DNA of 64,000 nucleotides. It comes from Thioalkalivibrio sp. ALMg11. GTDB taxonomy: Bacteria; Pseudomonadota; Gammaproteobacteria; Ectothiorhodospirales; Ectothiorhodospiraceae. The position numbers were made by a program, and so were the translations under genes. Where the stretch lies: the NCBI RefSeq assembly GCF_000377905.1, contig NZ_KB898873.1, positions 1 to 64,000 on the forward strand, written 5' to 3'. Below the pieces are notes generated by a model. The model had not been told where the DNA came from. It was given only the letters and a program-made list of their open reading frames with translations, and did no database searches. Shown in pieces: positions 1 through 12,879 of this stretch (the stretch's first letter is position 1; every line of letters starts with the position of its first letter).

Positions 1-862
<862 letters not shown>

Positions 863-928
863 CTCTCGCTTCCCCGGATCGTGACGCTAAAACTCAACAG
901 CGACGCAGGTTGTACGCTGACATTAATA

Positions 929-1004
<76 letters not shown>

Positions 1005-1048
1005 CGAACTACCGCCAGGGCCTCGCCCGACATCGTGCGGGCCAAAAC

Positions 1049-1122
<74 letters not shown>

Positions 1123-1179
1123 AGAACCCTGGCTTGCCGCACCACCGTCCGCTTCTGGCCGCTGGCTTGAAAAACCCGA

Positions 1180-1264
1180 TGGTGGAGGGAGGAGGATTCG
1201 AACCTCCGAAGGCTGAGCCAGCAGATTTACAGTCTGCCCCCGTTGACCGCTTGGGTATCCCTCC
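1180..1264 (-). tRNA. tRNA-Tyr (anticodon GTA)
   Basis: This is a class II tRNA of 85 nt with a long variable arm. The acceptor GGAGGGA pairs with TCCCTCC, the anticodon loop contains GTA (CTGTAAA), and CCA is encoded at 1180-1182. It is the promoter-proximal gene of the tRNA-tuf unit. Confidence 0.97.
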
Positions 1265-1279
1265 TCGATCAAGCCGCGT

Positions 1280-1309
1280 ATTCTGAACCAGCGCGAAGCA
1301 CAGCGTCAA
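1280..1309 (-). promoter_or_regulatory. Candidate sigma70 promoter for the tRNA-tuf unit
   Basis: On the minus strand TTGACG (1304-1309) is followed after 18 bp by CAGAAT (1280-1285). A GC-rich stretch (ACGCGGC) follows, resembling the discriminator of stringently controlled stable-RNA promoters. It lies about 15 bp upstream of tRNA-Tyr. The assignment rests on consensus and position only. Confidence 0.6.
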
Positions 1310-1481
1310 GCACCCGTTGAATTACCCTTCAAGGGGGCCAGCAACAGCCTTGCCATTTACAGGGTTGATTCCTATGATCGGGGCTCAGCAAGGGGTCCTC
1401 GCTGCCTGGCAGCGCGTTTCCCTTCCGCCGCGGACGCACGTAGAGTGTGGCCCATCACTAGGTTTGTATACGCAGAGGCCC

Positions 1482-3200
1482 ATGGCGAATACCACTACGG
1501 CACCGCGGCTACCCGGGCTGGCGAAGCGCCTGGTCGAAGCTGGCCTGATCGCGGAGGACATCGCCTCCCAACTGGTCGAGGAAGCTCAGTCCCAACAGAC
1601 GCCGCTGATGACCCTGCTGGCTAGCAAGGGCCAGGTGGCCGAGACCCGCCTGGTCGAGGCCGCTGCCGAGGAGTTCGGGCTCCCGGTATTCGACCTGGGG
1701 AGCTTCGATGCGGAACTGCTGCCCAAGGATCACCTCAACGAGAAGCTGATCCAGAAGCACCATGCCCTGCCACTGATGGTACGCGGCAATCGCCTCTACA
1801 TCGCCGTCTCCGACCCGACCAACCTTGGCGCCACCGACGAGTTCAAGTTCGCCACCGGCATGCCGGTCGAGGCGGTCCTGGTGGAGCCACACAAGCTCGA
1901 CCGCCTGATCGACACTGCGCTGAGTGCCGCCTCGTCCCTGATGGACGATCTTGGCGACGACGGCCTCGACGGGCTGGCCATCGAATCCGGCGGGGATGAG
2001 GACAAGGATTCCTCCGACACTGCCGAGGGCGCGGATGACGCCCCGGTGGTGCGCTTTGTCAATAAAGTCCTGATGGATGCCATCAATCGCAAGGCGTCGG
2101 ATATCCATCTCGAGCCCTTCGAGAAGGACTTTCGCGTTCGCTTCCGTATTGACGGCGTACTGCACGAGATCGCTCACCCACCCAATTCCCTGGCACCGCG
2201 TATTACTGCGCGCGTCAAGGTGATGTCGCGCATGGACATCGCCGAGCGCCGCGTGCCGCAGGACGGGCGCATCAAGCTGAAGCTCTCGCGCACGCGCGCG
2301 ATCGATTTTCGTGTCTCGTCCCTGCCGACGCTGTACGGCGAGAAGATCGTGATGCGTATCCTCGACCCCAGCAGCGCCGCGATGGGCATCGACCAGCTCG
2401 GGTACGAGGAGCACCAGAAGGACGCCTACCTCAAGGCGCTCAGCCGCCCCTACGGGATGATCCTGGTCACCGGCCCCACCGGGTCGGGGAAGACCGTATC
2501 GCTGTACACCGGTCTCGGGATCCTGAACACCGCCGACCGCAACATCTCCACCGCGGAAGATCCGTCGGAAATCAACATGCCCGGGGTCAACCAGGTCAAC
2601 ATCAACCCGAAGGTGGGGCTGACCTTCGCCAGCGCGCTGCGCGCGTTTCTGCGCCAGGACCCGGACGTGATCATGGTCGGGGAGATCCGCGACCTGGAAA
2701 CCGCCGAGATCTCCATCAAGGCGGCCCAGACCGGTCACCTTGTGCTTTCCACGCTGCATACCAACGACGCCCCACAGACGCTCACACGCCTGGCCAACAT
2801 GGGCGTACCACCATACAACATCGCCTCCTCGATTCTGCTGATCATCGCCCAGCGCCTGGCGCGGCGGTTGTGCCCGAACTGCAAGGAACCGGAAAAGCTC
2901 CCGGAAGAGGCGCTGCGCAAGGAAGGCTTTACCGACGCTGACATCCAGACCGGAGTGGTCTCCTATCGCGCGGTGGGCTGCGACCAGTGCACCAACGGCT
3001 ACAAGGGCCGGCTGGGGATCTACCAGGTGATGCCCATCAGCGACGACATGCAGCGCGGCATCCTGGAGGGCTACAACTCCATGCAGCTCGCGGAACAAGC
3101 GGAAAAAGAAGGGATCGAGGACCTGCGACGCGCGGGCCTCGTGAAAGTAATGGCGGGGCTGACCAGCCTCGAGGAAGTCAATCGCGTGACCAAGGACTAG
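1482..3200 (+). CDS. pilB: Type IV pilus assembly ATPase PilB
   Basis: PilB is the cytoplasmic hexameric ATPase that powers pilus extension. An N-terminal MshEN/GspE-N region (about residues 10-150) precedes the secretion ATPase core. Walker A GPTGSGKT sits near residues 331-338, with the Asp box and the conserved GEIRD and TLHTND motifs after it. A zinc-binding CPNC/CDQC pair lies near residues 464-503. I chose ATG 1482 (MANTTTAPRLPG) because it matches PilB N-termini and gives 572 aa; the frame stays open back to 1317 but that extension looks non-coding. The usual EDPVE motif reads EDPSE. pilC and pilD follow on the same strand; no pilA is present in the window. Confidence 0.95.
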   Translation: MANTTTAPRLPGLAKRLVEAGLIAEDIASQLVEEAQSQQTPLMTLLASKGQVAETRLVEAAAEEFGLPVFDLGSFDAELLPKDHLNEKLIQKHHALPLMVRGNRLYIAVSDPTNLGATDEFKFATGMPVEAVLVEPHKLDRLIDTALSAASSLMDDLGDDGLDGLAIESGGDEDKDSSDTAEGADDAPVVRFVNKVLMDAINRKASDIHLEPFEKDFRVRFRIDGVLHEIAHPPNSLAPRITARVKVMSRMDIAERRVPQDGRIKLKLSRTRAIDFRVSSLPTLYGEKIVMRILDPSSAAMGIDQLGYEEHQKDAYLKALSRPYGMILVTGPTGSGKTVSLYTGLGILNTADRNISTAEDPSEINMPGVNQVNINPKVGLTFASALRAFLRQDPDVIMVGEIRDLETAEISIKAAQTGHLVLSTLHTNDAPQTLTRLANMGVPPYNIASSILLIIAQRLARRLCPNCKEPEKLPEEALRKEGFTDADIQTGVVSYRAVGCDQCTNGYKGRLGIYQVMPISDDMQRGILEGYNSMQLAEQAEKEGIEDLRRAGLVKVMAGLTSLEEVNRVTKD

Positions 3201-3243
3201 TGCCACAATCGGCACGGGTCACCAGCTACAGGGGGACAGGGGG

Positions 3244-4455
3244 ATGGCCGACTCCGGGACGATCTACACCTGGGAAGGACTGAACAAGAACGGCGCCCGG
3301 ATCAAGGGCGAGACTCCGGCCGACAACGAGGCCACGGCCCGTGCCGAGCTGCGCAAGAACGGCATCAACGTCATCAAGATCCGCAAGAAGCCAAAGTCAC
3401 TTTTCTCCGGCGGAAAAAAGAAGGTCGTCCCCGCGGACATCGCCTACTTCCTGCGCCAGATGACCACGATGCTGGAATCCGGCGTGCCACTGGTGCAGGC
3501 CTTCGAGATCGTCGGCCGCGGGAACGAGAAGCCCGCGATGCGCGATCTGGTCCTGAAACTGAAAGCCGATGTCGAGGGCGGCGAGACCTTTGCCCAGGCC
3601 CTGTCCAAGCACCCGAGACATTTCGACGACCTGGTCACCAACCTGGTCGAGGCCGGCGAGCAGGCGGGGACACTCGAGACCCTGCTGGACAAGGTCGCCA
3701 CCTACAAGGAGAAGACCGAGGCCCTGAAGGGCAAGATCAAGAAGGCCCTGTTCTATCCGGCCGCGGTGGTCGTGGTGGCCATCGTCGTCACCGCGATCCT
3801 GCTGATCTACGTAGTCCCGCAGTTCGAGGCCCTGTTCACCGGCTTCGGCGCCGACCTCCCGGTATTCACCCGCATGGTGGTCGACCTCTCGGAGTTCACC
3901 CAGAGCTGGTGGTGGGCCATCCTCGCGGTCATGGTCGCCATCGGGTTCGTCTTCGTTCAGGCCCGGCGGCGCCTACCACGCTTCGCCCGCTTCCTCGACA
4001 TCATGATCCTCAAGGCTCCGGCCTTCGGCCCGATCCTGCGCAAGGCCGCCATCGCCCGCTTCGCGCGGACGCTGGCTACCATGTTCTCGGCCGGGGTGCC
4101 GCTGGTGGATGCCCTGACCTCGGTCTCCGGTGCCACCGGCAACGCGGTCTATCGCGAAGCCACCCTGCGCATGCGCGACGAGACCGAGGCCGGCGGCCAA
4201 CTACAGTGGTCCATGCGCAACACCGCCGTGTTCCCCAACATGGTGGTGCAGATGGTCGCGATCGGCGAGGAGTCCGGCTCGCTGGATTCGATGCTGTCAA
4301 AAGTCGCGGATTTCTACGAGGAAGAGGTCGACAACGCCGTGGACAGCCTGTCCAGCCTGCTGGAACCGCTGATCATGGTCGTGCTCGGCGTGCTGGTCGG
4401 CGGCCTGGTCATTGCCATGTACCTGCCCATCTTCCAGATGGGTCAGGTGATCTAG
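3244..4455 (+). CDS. pilC: Type IV pilus inner-membrane platform protein PilC
   Basis: PilC is the polytopic inner-membrane platform on which PilB acts. At 403 aa it has the family length and the two duplicated T2SSF domains (about residues 68-190 and 270-395), each with long hydrophobic segments, for example AAVVVVAIVVTAILLIYVVP after residue ~175 and the C-terminal LIMVVLGVLVGGLVIAMYLP. A purine-rich ribosome site (GGGGGACAGGGGG) lies directly before ATG 3244. It is 43 bp after pilB and 3 bp before pilD, so one transcript is likely. Confidence 0.96.
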   Translation: MADSGTIYTWEGLNKNGARIKGETPADNEATARAELRKNGINVIKIRKKPKSLFSGGKKKVVPADIAYFLRQMTTMLESGVPLVQAFEIVGRGNEKPAMRDLVLKLKADVEGGETFAQALSKHPRHFDDLVTNLVEAGEQAGTLETLLDKVATYKEKTEALKGKIKKALFYPAAVVVVAIVVTAILLIYVVPQFEALFTGFGADLPVFTRMVVDLSEFTQSWWWAILAVMVAIGFVFVQARRRLPRFARFLDIMILKAPAFGPILRKAAIARFARTLATMFSAGVPLVDALTSVSGATGNAVYREATLRMRDETEAGGQLQWSMRNTAVFPNMVVQMVAIGEESGSLDSMLSKVADFYEEEVDNAVDSLSSLLEPLIMVVLGVLVGGLVIAMYLPIFQMGQVI

Positions 4456-4458
4456 GGG

Positions 4459-5322
4459 ATGCTCGCCGACATCGGAGCCCAACTGGGCGGCTGGGCACTG
4501 CCGATCGCCGGGGTGTTCGGGCTGCTTATCGGCAGCTTCCTGAACGTGGTAATCGCGCGCCTCCCGGTGATGCTGGAACGCGAGTGGGAGACCGAGGCGC
4601 GCGCGATCCTCGAGCACGAGCCAAATAGCGAGCGCGAGCACTTCGACCTGATCCGTCCGCGCTCGCGCTGCCCGCAATGCCAGCGCCCGATCCGGGCGCT
4701 GGAAAACGTGCCCATTCTCAGCTTCCTGTTCCTGCGCGGTCGCTGCCCCGGGTGCGGCACCCGCATTAGCTGGCAGTATCCCGCAGTGGAGGCACTCACC
4801 GCGCTGCTCTTCGTGGTGACGGTCTGGCAACTGGGCCCGGGTAGCGCCGGGCTGCTGGCGCTGGTCTTCACGGCCGTACTGATCGCCGCCTCCGGGATCG
4901 ATGCCCGTACGACGTTGCTCCCCGATCAACTCACCCTGCCGCTCCTGTGGCTCGGGCTGCTGGTCAACATCCCCGGTACCTTCACCGACCTGCAATCCGC
5001 CGTGATCGGTGCCGCTGCCGGCTACCTGACCTTGTGGCTGATCTTCCACGGCTTCCGCCTGCTGACCGGCAAGGAGGGCATGGGCTTCGGCGACTTCAAA
5101 CTGCTGGCGGCCCTGGGCGCGTGGCTCGGCTGGCAGGCCCTGCCGGTCATCCTGCTACTGGCCTCACTGGTCGGCGCGGTGGTCGGGATCGCGCTGATCC
5201 TGCTGCGCGGACGCGATCGCAACATCCCGATCCCGTTCGGACCCTATCTCGCCGCCGCCGGGTGGCTCGCGCTGATCTGGGGCGACGAGCTGCTGGCCCT
5301 CTACTTCCCGCAAGGGTTTTAG
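4459..5322 (+). CDS. pilD: Prepilin leader peptidase / N-methyltransferase PilD
   Basis: PilD cleaves the leader of type IV prepilins and type II pseudopilins and methylates the new N-terminus. Its 287 aa show the cytoplasmic zinc site typical of full-length enzymes, CPQC near residue 71 and CPGC near residue 96. The two aspartate motifs of the aspartic protease are also present: GIDARTTLLPD near residue 148 and GFGDFK near residue 210. Several hydrophobic membrane spans occupy the C-terminal half. The start lies 3 bp after the pilC stop, so translation is probably coupled. Confidence 0.95.
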   Translation: MLADIGAQLGGWALPIAGVFGLLIGSFLNVVIARLPVMLEREWETEARAILEHEPNSEREHFDLIRPRSRCPQCQRPIRALENVPILSFLFLRGRCPGCGTRISWQYPAVEALTALLFVVTVWQLGPGSAGLLALVFTAVLIAASGIDARTTLLPDQLTLPLLWLGLLVNIPGTFTDLQSAVIGAAAGYLTLWLIFHGFRLLTGKEGMGFGDFKLLAALGAWLGWQALPVILLLASLVGAVVGIALILLRGRDRNIPIPFGPYLAAAGWLALIWGDELLALYFPQGF

Positions 5323-5331
5323 GCCAACGTC

Positions 5332-5979
5332 ATGCTGCGAGTCGGACTCACCGGGGGGATCGGGTGCGGCAAGAGTCGCGTTGCAGGGCTCTTCGCCAGC
5401 CTCGGGGCACCGGTACTGGATGCCGACACCCTCAACCGCGAACTCCAGACCCCAGGACACGACCTCTACGCGGCCATCGTGGACCGCTTTGGCCCCGGCA
5501 TACTCGATGCGCGCGGCCACCTGGACCGCGGCGCCTTGCGCAGCCGGATCTTTGCCGACCCGGCCGAACGCCAGGCCCTGGAGGCACTGGTTCACCCGGC
5601 GGTGGAGGCCGCTATCGAGCAACGCCTCGCCGCGCTACCGGAGGAGACCACACCCTATGCCGTGATCGTAGTGCCCCTGCTGTTCGAGGCCGGTTGGGAG
5701 ACGCGTTTCGATCACGTGGTTGTGGTCCACTGCGAGCCCAGCGAACAGATCGCCCGCGTGACCCAGCGGGATGGGCGCAGCAGCGCCGAAGTGGAGGCCA
5801 TTATAGAGGCCCAGATGAACCCCGATGAGCGCCGCCTGCGTGGGGACAGCGAGATCCGCAATACCGAGCAGACGACGGATGCCGAACTGGCGAACCAGGT
5901 AGCAGAACGTGACGCTGTTCTGCGCAAACAGGCCACCACCCACCGTTCGCGGGTAGAAAACCGCCCCCCGAATACCTGA
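5332..5979 (+). CDS. coaE: Dephospho-CoA kinase
   Basis: CoaE phosphorylates dephospho-CoA at the 3' ribose hydroxyl, the last step of coenzyme A synthesis. The P-loop GGIGCGKS occupies residues 8-15, followed by the conserved VLDADTLNREL and VVPLLFE segments. The protein has 215 aa. The last ~25 residues (after AVLRKQATTHRSR) look like a variable tail. It follows pilD by 9 bp, the common pilBCD-coaE arrangement of gammaproteobacteria. Confidence 0.94.
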   Translation: MLRVGLTGGIGCGKSRVAGLFASLGAPVLDADTLNRELQTPGHDLYAAIVDRFGPGILDARGHLDRGALRSRIFADPAERQALEALVHPAVEAAIEQRLAALPEETTPYAVIVVPLLFEAGWETRFDHVVVVHCEPSEQIARVTQRDGRSSAEVEAIIEAQMNPDERRLRGDSEIRNTEQTTDAELANQVAERDAVLRKQATTHRSRVENRPPNT

Positions 5980-6038
5980 TACTGCGGGGGTTCCTGGACC
6001 ATGCAACTCCACCAGCCCTCCTGCCGAAAGGGCCCGCC

Positions 6039-6809
6039 GTGAGCCAAACCCTGACCTTCGAACAACCGCTGCACGAACGCGTGCGCCTCCTGCTGCGCCT
6101 GGAGGCCCTGAACGCGCGGTTCGGGGGCGCACTGGAGTCCGGGCGGGCCTTCGATCATCACGAGGCCCTGGTCTCGCTGGTGGACATCTACGCCCTGGTC
6201 ACCCGGGTGGACATCAAACGCGAACTGATGGGCGAGATCGAGCGCCAGACGGTCAACCTGACCCGACTGGCCAACCAGCCGGGCATCGATGCCGATCGCT
6301 TTCGCGAGACCATGGATGCCCAGAAGCGGTTGCACGATGCCCTGGAGGAACAGGCCGGCGCGCTCGATCACCGCGTCCGTGGCAGCGAGTTCTTCTCCAG
6401 CGTGCGCCAGCGCATGGCCCTGCCCGGCGGGGCCTTCGACTTCGACCTGCCGATCTACCACTACTGGCTGGCCCAGCCGAATCAGGCGCGCACCGAACTT
6501 CTTCTGGAATGGTTCGAACCACTGAACACCGTGGCCGAGGCGACCGCCCAGGTACTACGCTACATGCGTCACTCGGGCCACGCGGAGCCGGTAACGGCCG
6601 AGGACGGGTATTTCGAGCGCAACCTGGATACCGCCCATGCGTGGCAGCTGATCCGGGTGACGGTGGATCCCGACGTGGGGGTCTACCCGGAAATCAGCGG
6701 GGGACGTCAGCGCTTCACCGTGCGCTTCTTCGCCCCCGGCGACTTCCGCGAACGCCCTGTGCCGGCCCGTGTCGACGTGCCCTTCCGGCTCTGCTGCTGC
6801 GCGATTTAA
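6039..6809 (+). CDS. zapD: Cell division protein ZapD
   Basis: ZapD (formerly YacF/DUF1342) cross-links FtsZ filaments at the division ring. The protein has 256 aa with a helical N-terminal half and the family's beta-rich C-terminal region, including the segments FFSSVRQR, LPIYHYWL and YPEISGGRQRFTVRF. The start is GTG (MSQTLTFEQPLHERVR), matching the family N-terminus. It follows coaE as in E. coli, but the yacG zinc-protein gene usually found next is missing: only 34 bp separate zapD from the convergent nudix gene. Confidence 0.93.
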   Translation: MSQTLTFEQPLHERVRLLLRLEALNARFGGALESGRAFDHHEALVSLVDIYALVTRVDIKRELMGEIERQTVNLTRLANQPGIDADRFRETMDAQKRLHDALEEQAGALDHRVRGSEFFSSVRQRMALPGGAFDFDLPIYHYWLAQPNQARTELLLEWFEPLNTVAEATAQVLRYMRHSGHAEPVTAEDGYFERNLDTAHAWQLIRVTVDPDVGVYPEISGGRQRFTVRFFAPGDFRERPVPARVDVPFRLCCCAI

Positions 6810-6843
6810 GGCGGAGGCCTTGGCAAGCTTGGGAGGCCCGGAT

Positions 6844-7818
6844 TCAGCCCAGCAAGCCGCGAATGGCCGCGACCCCCTGCGCACCGGCCGCCCGCGCCCG
6901 GGGCAGGCTGACCGCCGACATCCCGCCGAGCGCATAGACCGGTAGCGCCGCGCCCCGCACCCACTCCGCGAAATGCCCCCAGCCCAGTGCCTCGGCACCG
7001 GGATGTGTCGCGGTCGCCTGCACCGGCCCCAGCACCACGAAATCCAGCCCCAGGGCCGCCGCCCGCTTGAGACCGGAACGGTCGTGTACCGAGGCGGCCA
7101 CCCAGCCACTGGATGCCGGACGCGCATCCAGCTCGCGCCAGCGCCGCTCGGGCAGATGCAATCCCACGGGCGGAAGATCAGCCAGCCAATCCGGTGGTGC
7201 ATTCGCCAGGACCGGGATACCCAGGGCATCGGCGGGCCCTGTAATCGCCGCGAGAAAGTCGCAATAGTCGACCCGGCCCAGGGCCGCCGCACGCACCTGC
7301 ACCATGTCAGCCGCGCCGGCACGCAGGGCCTGGGTTACGCGACCGGCGATGCCAACGGCCTGCGCGGCGTCGTCCGGTGACGGTGTGATCAGATAACGCT
7401 CGGGCAGGCGCAAGGCGTTGAGCATCGCGCGATTCGCGGCCGGGAAATCCGCGGGGTCCAGATCCGCCGGGGCACGCCACTCCATAGGCTGGGCCTCGCG
7501 GCCACGGGGCGTGCCCGACCAGGCGCCGACGCGGAACACGTGCAGACGGACCGCGCGCTCCCCATAGTCGTGCTCGATCGTCAGACACTGCACCGCCGAA
7601 TCGACGCCGATGCCAAGCTCCTCGTCGAGTTCGCGCTGCAGGGCCACCGTGGGGGATTCGCCGCTATCGACCTTCCCCCCGGGAAACTCCCACAGTCCGG
7701 CCAGGTGTTGCGCGTCCCTGCGACACGTAACCAGCACGCGACCCTGGTGGTCGAGGATCAGTCCGATCGCGACCTCGACCGGACGGGAAGACGCCCGCTC
7801 AGGACCGGTATTCGGCAT
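6844..7818 (-). CDS. Nudix hydrolase (MutT-like) fused to a thiamine phosphate synthase-like domain
   Basis: This is a two-domain protein. The N-terminal nudix hydrolase, probably sanitising 8-oxo-dGTP like MutT, carries the box G48-x5-E54 followed by RELDEELG (residues 48-70). The C-terminal ThiE/TenI-type TIM barrel (about residues 135-324) contains QVRAAALG, LHLPE, SVHDRSGLKRAAALGLDFVVLGPVQ and YALGGM. I start it at ATG 7818 (MPNTGPERASSRPVEVAIG), giving 324 aa, although the frame stays open to 7986. The start overlaps the end of argJ by 20 bp. The ThiE half may be catalytic or regulatory; sequence alone does not decide. Confidence 0.9.
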   Translation of the reverse strand: MPNTGPERASSRPVEVAIGLILDHQGRVLVTCRRDAQHLAGLWEFPGGKVDSGESPTVALQRELDEELGIGVDSAVQCLTIEHDYGERAVRLHVFRVGAWSGTPRGREAQPMEWRAPADLDPADFPAANRAMLNALRLPERYLITPSPDDAAQAVGIAGRVTQALRAGAADMVQVRAAALGRVDYCDFLAAITGPADALGIPVLANAPPDWLADLPPVGLHLPERRWRELDARPASSGWVAASVHDRSGLKRAAALGLDFVVLGPVQATATHPGAEALGWGHFAEWVRGAALPVYALGGMSAVSLPRARAAGAQGVAAIRGLLG

Positions 7819-9010
7819 TGATGCGCACGTACTCGTGGGAGAAGTCACAGGTGTACTTGCGTGCCAGCGCGTCACCCCGACCGAGGTCGATCCGAATCTG
7901 GATCTCCTCGGCGCCAAAGGCTCGCTGACCGTCCGCCTCGGCGTATTCCGGCGCACGTCCGCCAGCGCGGACGATCTCGACGTCATTCACGCGGATCGCC
8001 ACGCACTCGATCACCAGATCCGGCACCCCGGCGCGCCCCACGGCGGCGAGGATGCGGCCCCAATTGGGATCGGAGGCGAACAGCGCGGTCTTGACCAGCG
8101 GGGACAGCGCGACGGTCTCGGCGACCTGCGCCGCCTCCTCGCGCGCCCGCGCACCCACCACCTCGACGGTCACGAACTTGGTGGCACCCTCGCCATCCCG
8201 GACGATTGCCTGGGCCAGCTCCAGGCAGACCGCGCCCAGGGCCTCGGCAAAGGCCTCGCGGTCACCCGCCGTCACCAACCCGGCCGCACTGGCGCCACTG
8301 GCCATCACCACCACGGCGTCGTTCGTGGAGGTATCCCCGTCCACGGTGATCGCGTTGAAGCTGTCGCGATTGGCCTCGCGCAGCAGGCCGTCCAGCTCCT
8401 GCGCCTCGATGGCGAGGTCGGTCCCGATAAACGCCAGCATGGTCGCCATGTCGGGGTGGATCATCCCCGAGCCCTTGGCGATACCGGTCAGGGTCACCTC
8501 GCCCTGCGACAGCGCGACCCGACGGCTGACACCCTTGAGCACGGTGTCAGTGGTCATGATCGCGCGTCCCGCCTGCATCCAGGTGTTGGGCGCCAGGCCT
8601 GCGTGCAGCACGGGCAGCGCCGCGGTGATGCGCTCCACCGGCAGCGGCTCGCCAATCACCCCGGTGGAAAATGGCAGGACTGCCTCCGCCGGGCCGCCCG
8701 TAACCCCGGCCAGGGCCTCGCAGCAGGCGCGGGCGGCGGCCAGCCCTGGCTCGCCGGTCCCGGCATTGGCGTTACCGGCGTTAATCAGCGCCCAGCGCGC
8801 CTCGCCCGCCGCCTGGTGCTCCGCGGCAACCACGACCGGCGCGGCGCGAAAGGCATTGGTGGTATAAAGCGCCGCAATGGTCGCGTCGGGGCCCGCATCG
8901 ATCAACACCAGATCGTCGCGCCCGGGATAGCGAATCCCCGCCGCGGTCGCGGCAAGGCGAATCCCCGGTACCGGCTGCAGCACCTCCGGGGCGGTGAGTC
9001 CTACGGCCAT
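7799..9010 (-). CDS. argJ: Bifunctional glutamate N-acetyltransferase / amino-acid acetyltransferase
   Basis: ArgJ transfers acetyl from N-acetylornithine to glutamate and, if bifunctional, also uses acetyl-CoA, in cyclic arginine synthesis. The precursor self-cleaves at an Ala-Thr bond into alpha and beta chains. The site is visible as HPDMAT with the nucleophile Thr190. The upstream KGSGM, the ATTDTVLKG-like segment (MTTDTVLKG) and the C-terminal EYRS also match the family. It has 403 aa. It sits between secA and the mutT-thiE fusion, 15 bp from secA, a placement common in gammaproteobacteria. Confidence 0.95.
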   Translation of the reverse strand: MAVGLTAPEVLQPVPGIRLAATAAGIRYPGRDDLVLIDAGPDATIAALYTTNAFRAAPVVVAAEHQAAGEARWALINAGNANAGTGEPGLAAARACCEALAGVTGGPAEAVLPFSTGVIGEPLPVERITAALPVLHAGLAPNTWMQAGRAIMTTDTVLKGVSRRVALSQGEVTLTGIAKGSGMIHPDMATMLAFIGTDLAIEAQELDGLLREANRDSFNAITVDGDTSTNDAVVVMASGASAAGLVTAGDREAFAEALGAVCLELAQAIVRDGEGATKFVTVEVVGARAREEAAQVAETVALSPLVKTALFASDPNWGRILAAVGRAGVPDLVIECVAIRVNDVEIVRAGGRAPEYAEADGQRAFGAEEIQIRIDLGRGDALARKYTCDFSHEYVRINAEYRS

Positions 9011-9025
9011 GGGTTTCGCCTCCCC

Positions 9026-11824
<2,799 letters not shown>

Positions 11825-11849
11825 GGGGATCCGAAAGGGTTGGCTGAAA

Positions 11850-11877
11850 CCCGGCTAGGATAAACGATCCGTCCGGG
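11850..11877 (-). terminator. Possible terminator between the LytM peptidase gene and secA
   Basis: On the minus strand CCCGG...CCGGG encloses an inner GGAT/ATCC stem with loop CGTTT, and a short TTT run follows. The two stems are separated by an internal mismatch, so the hairpin is moderate. It could insulate secA from upstream transcription. Confidence 0.35.
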
Positions 11878-11943
11878 AAACGCTGTGGCCAAGAGACGCG
11901 CAGCCGATCACGCCCCTGCGGGACCGAGAAGCACCGTGGATGG

Positions 11944-12834
11944 TCAGTCCCGATCCTGGAGAAAATGATAAGGATTCAGGGCCTGGTCGGCGTCGACCAC
12001 CTCGTAGTGCAGGTGGGTACCGGTCGCGCGACCGGTGCGACCCATCTTCGCGATCACCTCGCCAGCCTCCACTCGCTGCCCGGGCTCGACCAGGATTTCC
12101 GCGTTATGCGCGTAGCGTGTATTCAGGCCGCCGCCGTGCGCGATCTCGACGAGCTTGCCGTAGCTACTCCGACGCCCCGCGAACACCACCAGGCCGCCGC
12201 CTGCGGCGCGGATGTCCGAACCGGGCCGACCGGCAAAATCCATTCCCGAGTGGAATCGGCGGTTCCCGGTGAACGGGTCTTCGCGATAACCGAACGCCGA
12301 GCTGATCCAGGCGTCATCCTCCACCGGGCGAAACTGCGGGGACAGGGCTTCGCGAGCCGCCTCCTGGCGTAACTCGGAGCCCACCGTCTCCACGGCGGCG
12401 CTGCGATGACCCAGCAGGTGCTCCAGCGCCAGCAAGCGGTCATGGATCTCCAGTGGAGAACCCGCCCCGTCCAGCAGCGGACCACCCTGGCCGCCGACTT
12501 CCGGCTCCAGCGTGGCCACGTCCAGCCCCAGAGAGTCACCGACCGAGCGGAGGCGCAGATCCACCCGCGTCAGCTGGCGTTCCAGCGCGACCACACGCTC
12601 AACCAAATGATTCAAACCTTCACGAGCCGCATCGCGTTCGGCCGTCTCGACCACGACCGGGTTCAGCGTGTTGGTGACCGGGATCCTGACCACCTCGCGC
12701 TGGCTTTGCCCCGCCAGGTAGGCGGTCACAACCACCGCCATCAGCAGCAGCACGAGCAGCGCGCCCGCCAGCGCCACGCCCCACAACGGAAGACGTGCAC
12801 AAAGACCATCCGGACGTAGTAGGATCAACTGCAT
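11944..12834 (-). CDS. Membrane-anchored M23 (LytM-domain) metallopeptidase
   Basis: This is a predicted murein hydrolase or hydrolase activator in the cell envelope. ATG 12834 (MQLILLRPDGLCARLP) gives 296 aa with one N-terminal membrane segment (about residues 17-40) and a coiled-coil-like region with ERVVALERQLTRVDLRL. The C-terminal M23 domain has HSGMDFAG and HLHYEV, the first and last zinc-ligand motifs of active LytM enzymes, plus an RYAHN segment. The M23-secA pair is common in gammaproteobacteria. It is divergent from dciA, 45 bp away. Confidence 0.88.
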   Translation of the reverse strand: MQLILLRPDGLCARLPLWGVALAGALLVLLLMAVVVTAYLAGQSQREVVRIPVTNTLNPVVVETAERDAAREGLNHLVERVVALERQLTRVDLRLRSVGDSLGLDVATLEPEVGGQGGPLLDGAGSPLEIHDRLLALEHLLGHRSAAVETVGSELRQEAAREALSPQFRPVEDDAWISSAFGYREDPFTGNRRFHSGMDFAGRPGSDIRAAGGGLVVFAGRRSSYGKLVEIAHGGGLNTRYAHNAEILVEPGQRVEAGEVIAKMGRTGRATGTHLHYEVVDADQALNPYHFLQDRD

Positions 12835-12879
12835 GCGATTCCTCTCGTTCCTTCCGCCGCGGCCTGCCGGAGTCCCTCG

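Noticed and set aside
1401-1425. Sigma54-like promoter before pilB (TGGCAG-N-TTTCCC)
   Set aside because: The -12 element reads CC rather than GC at the key position; the spacing is right but the match is insufficient.
1317-1481. Longer pilB start
   Set aside because: Residues encoded before 1482 (MNYPSRGPATALPF...) show no PilB homology, and the 572-aa form fits the family.
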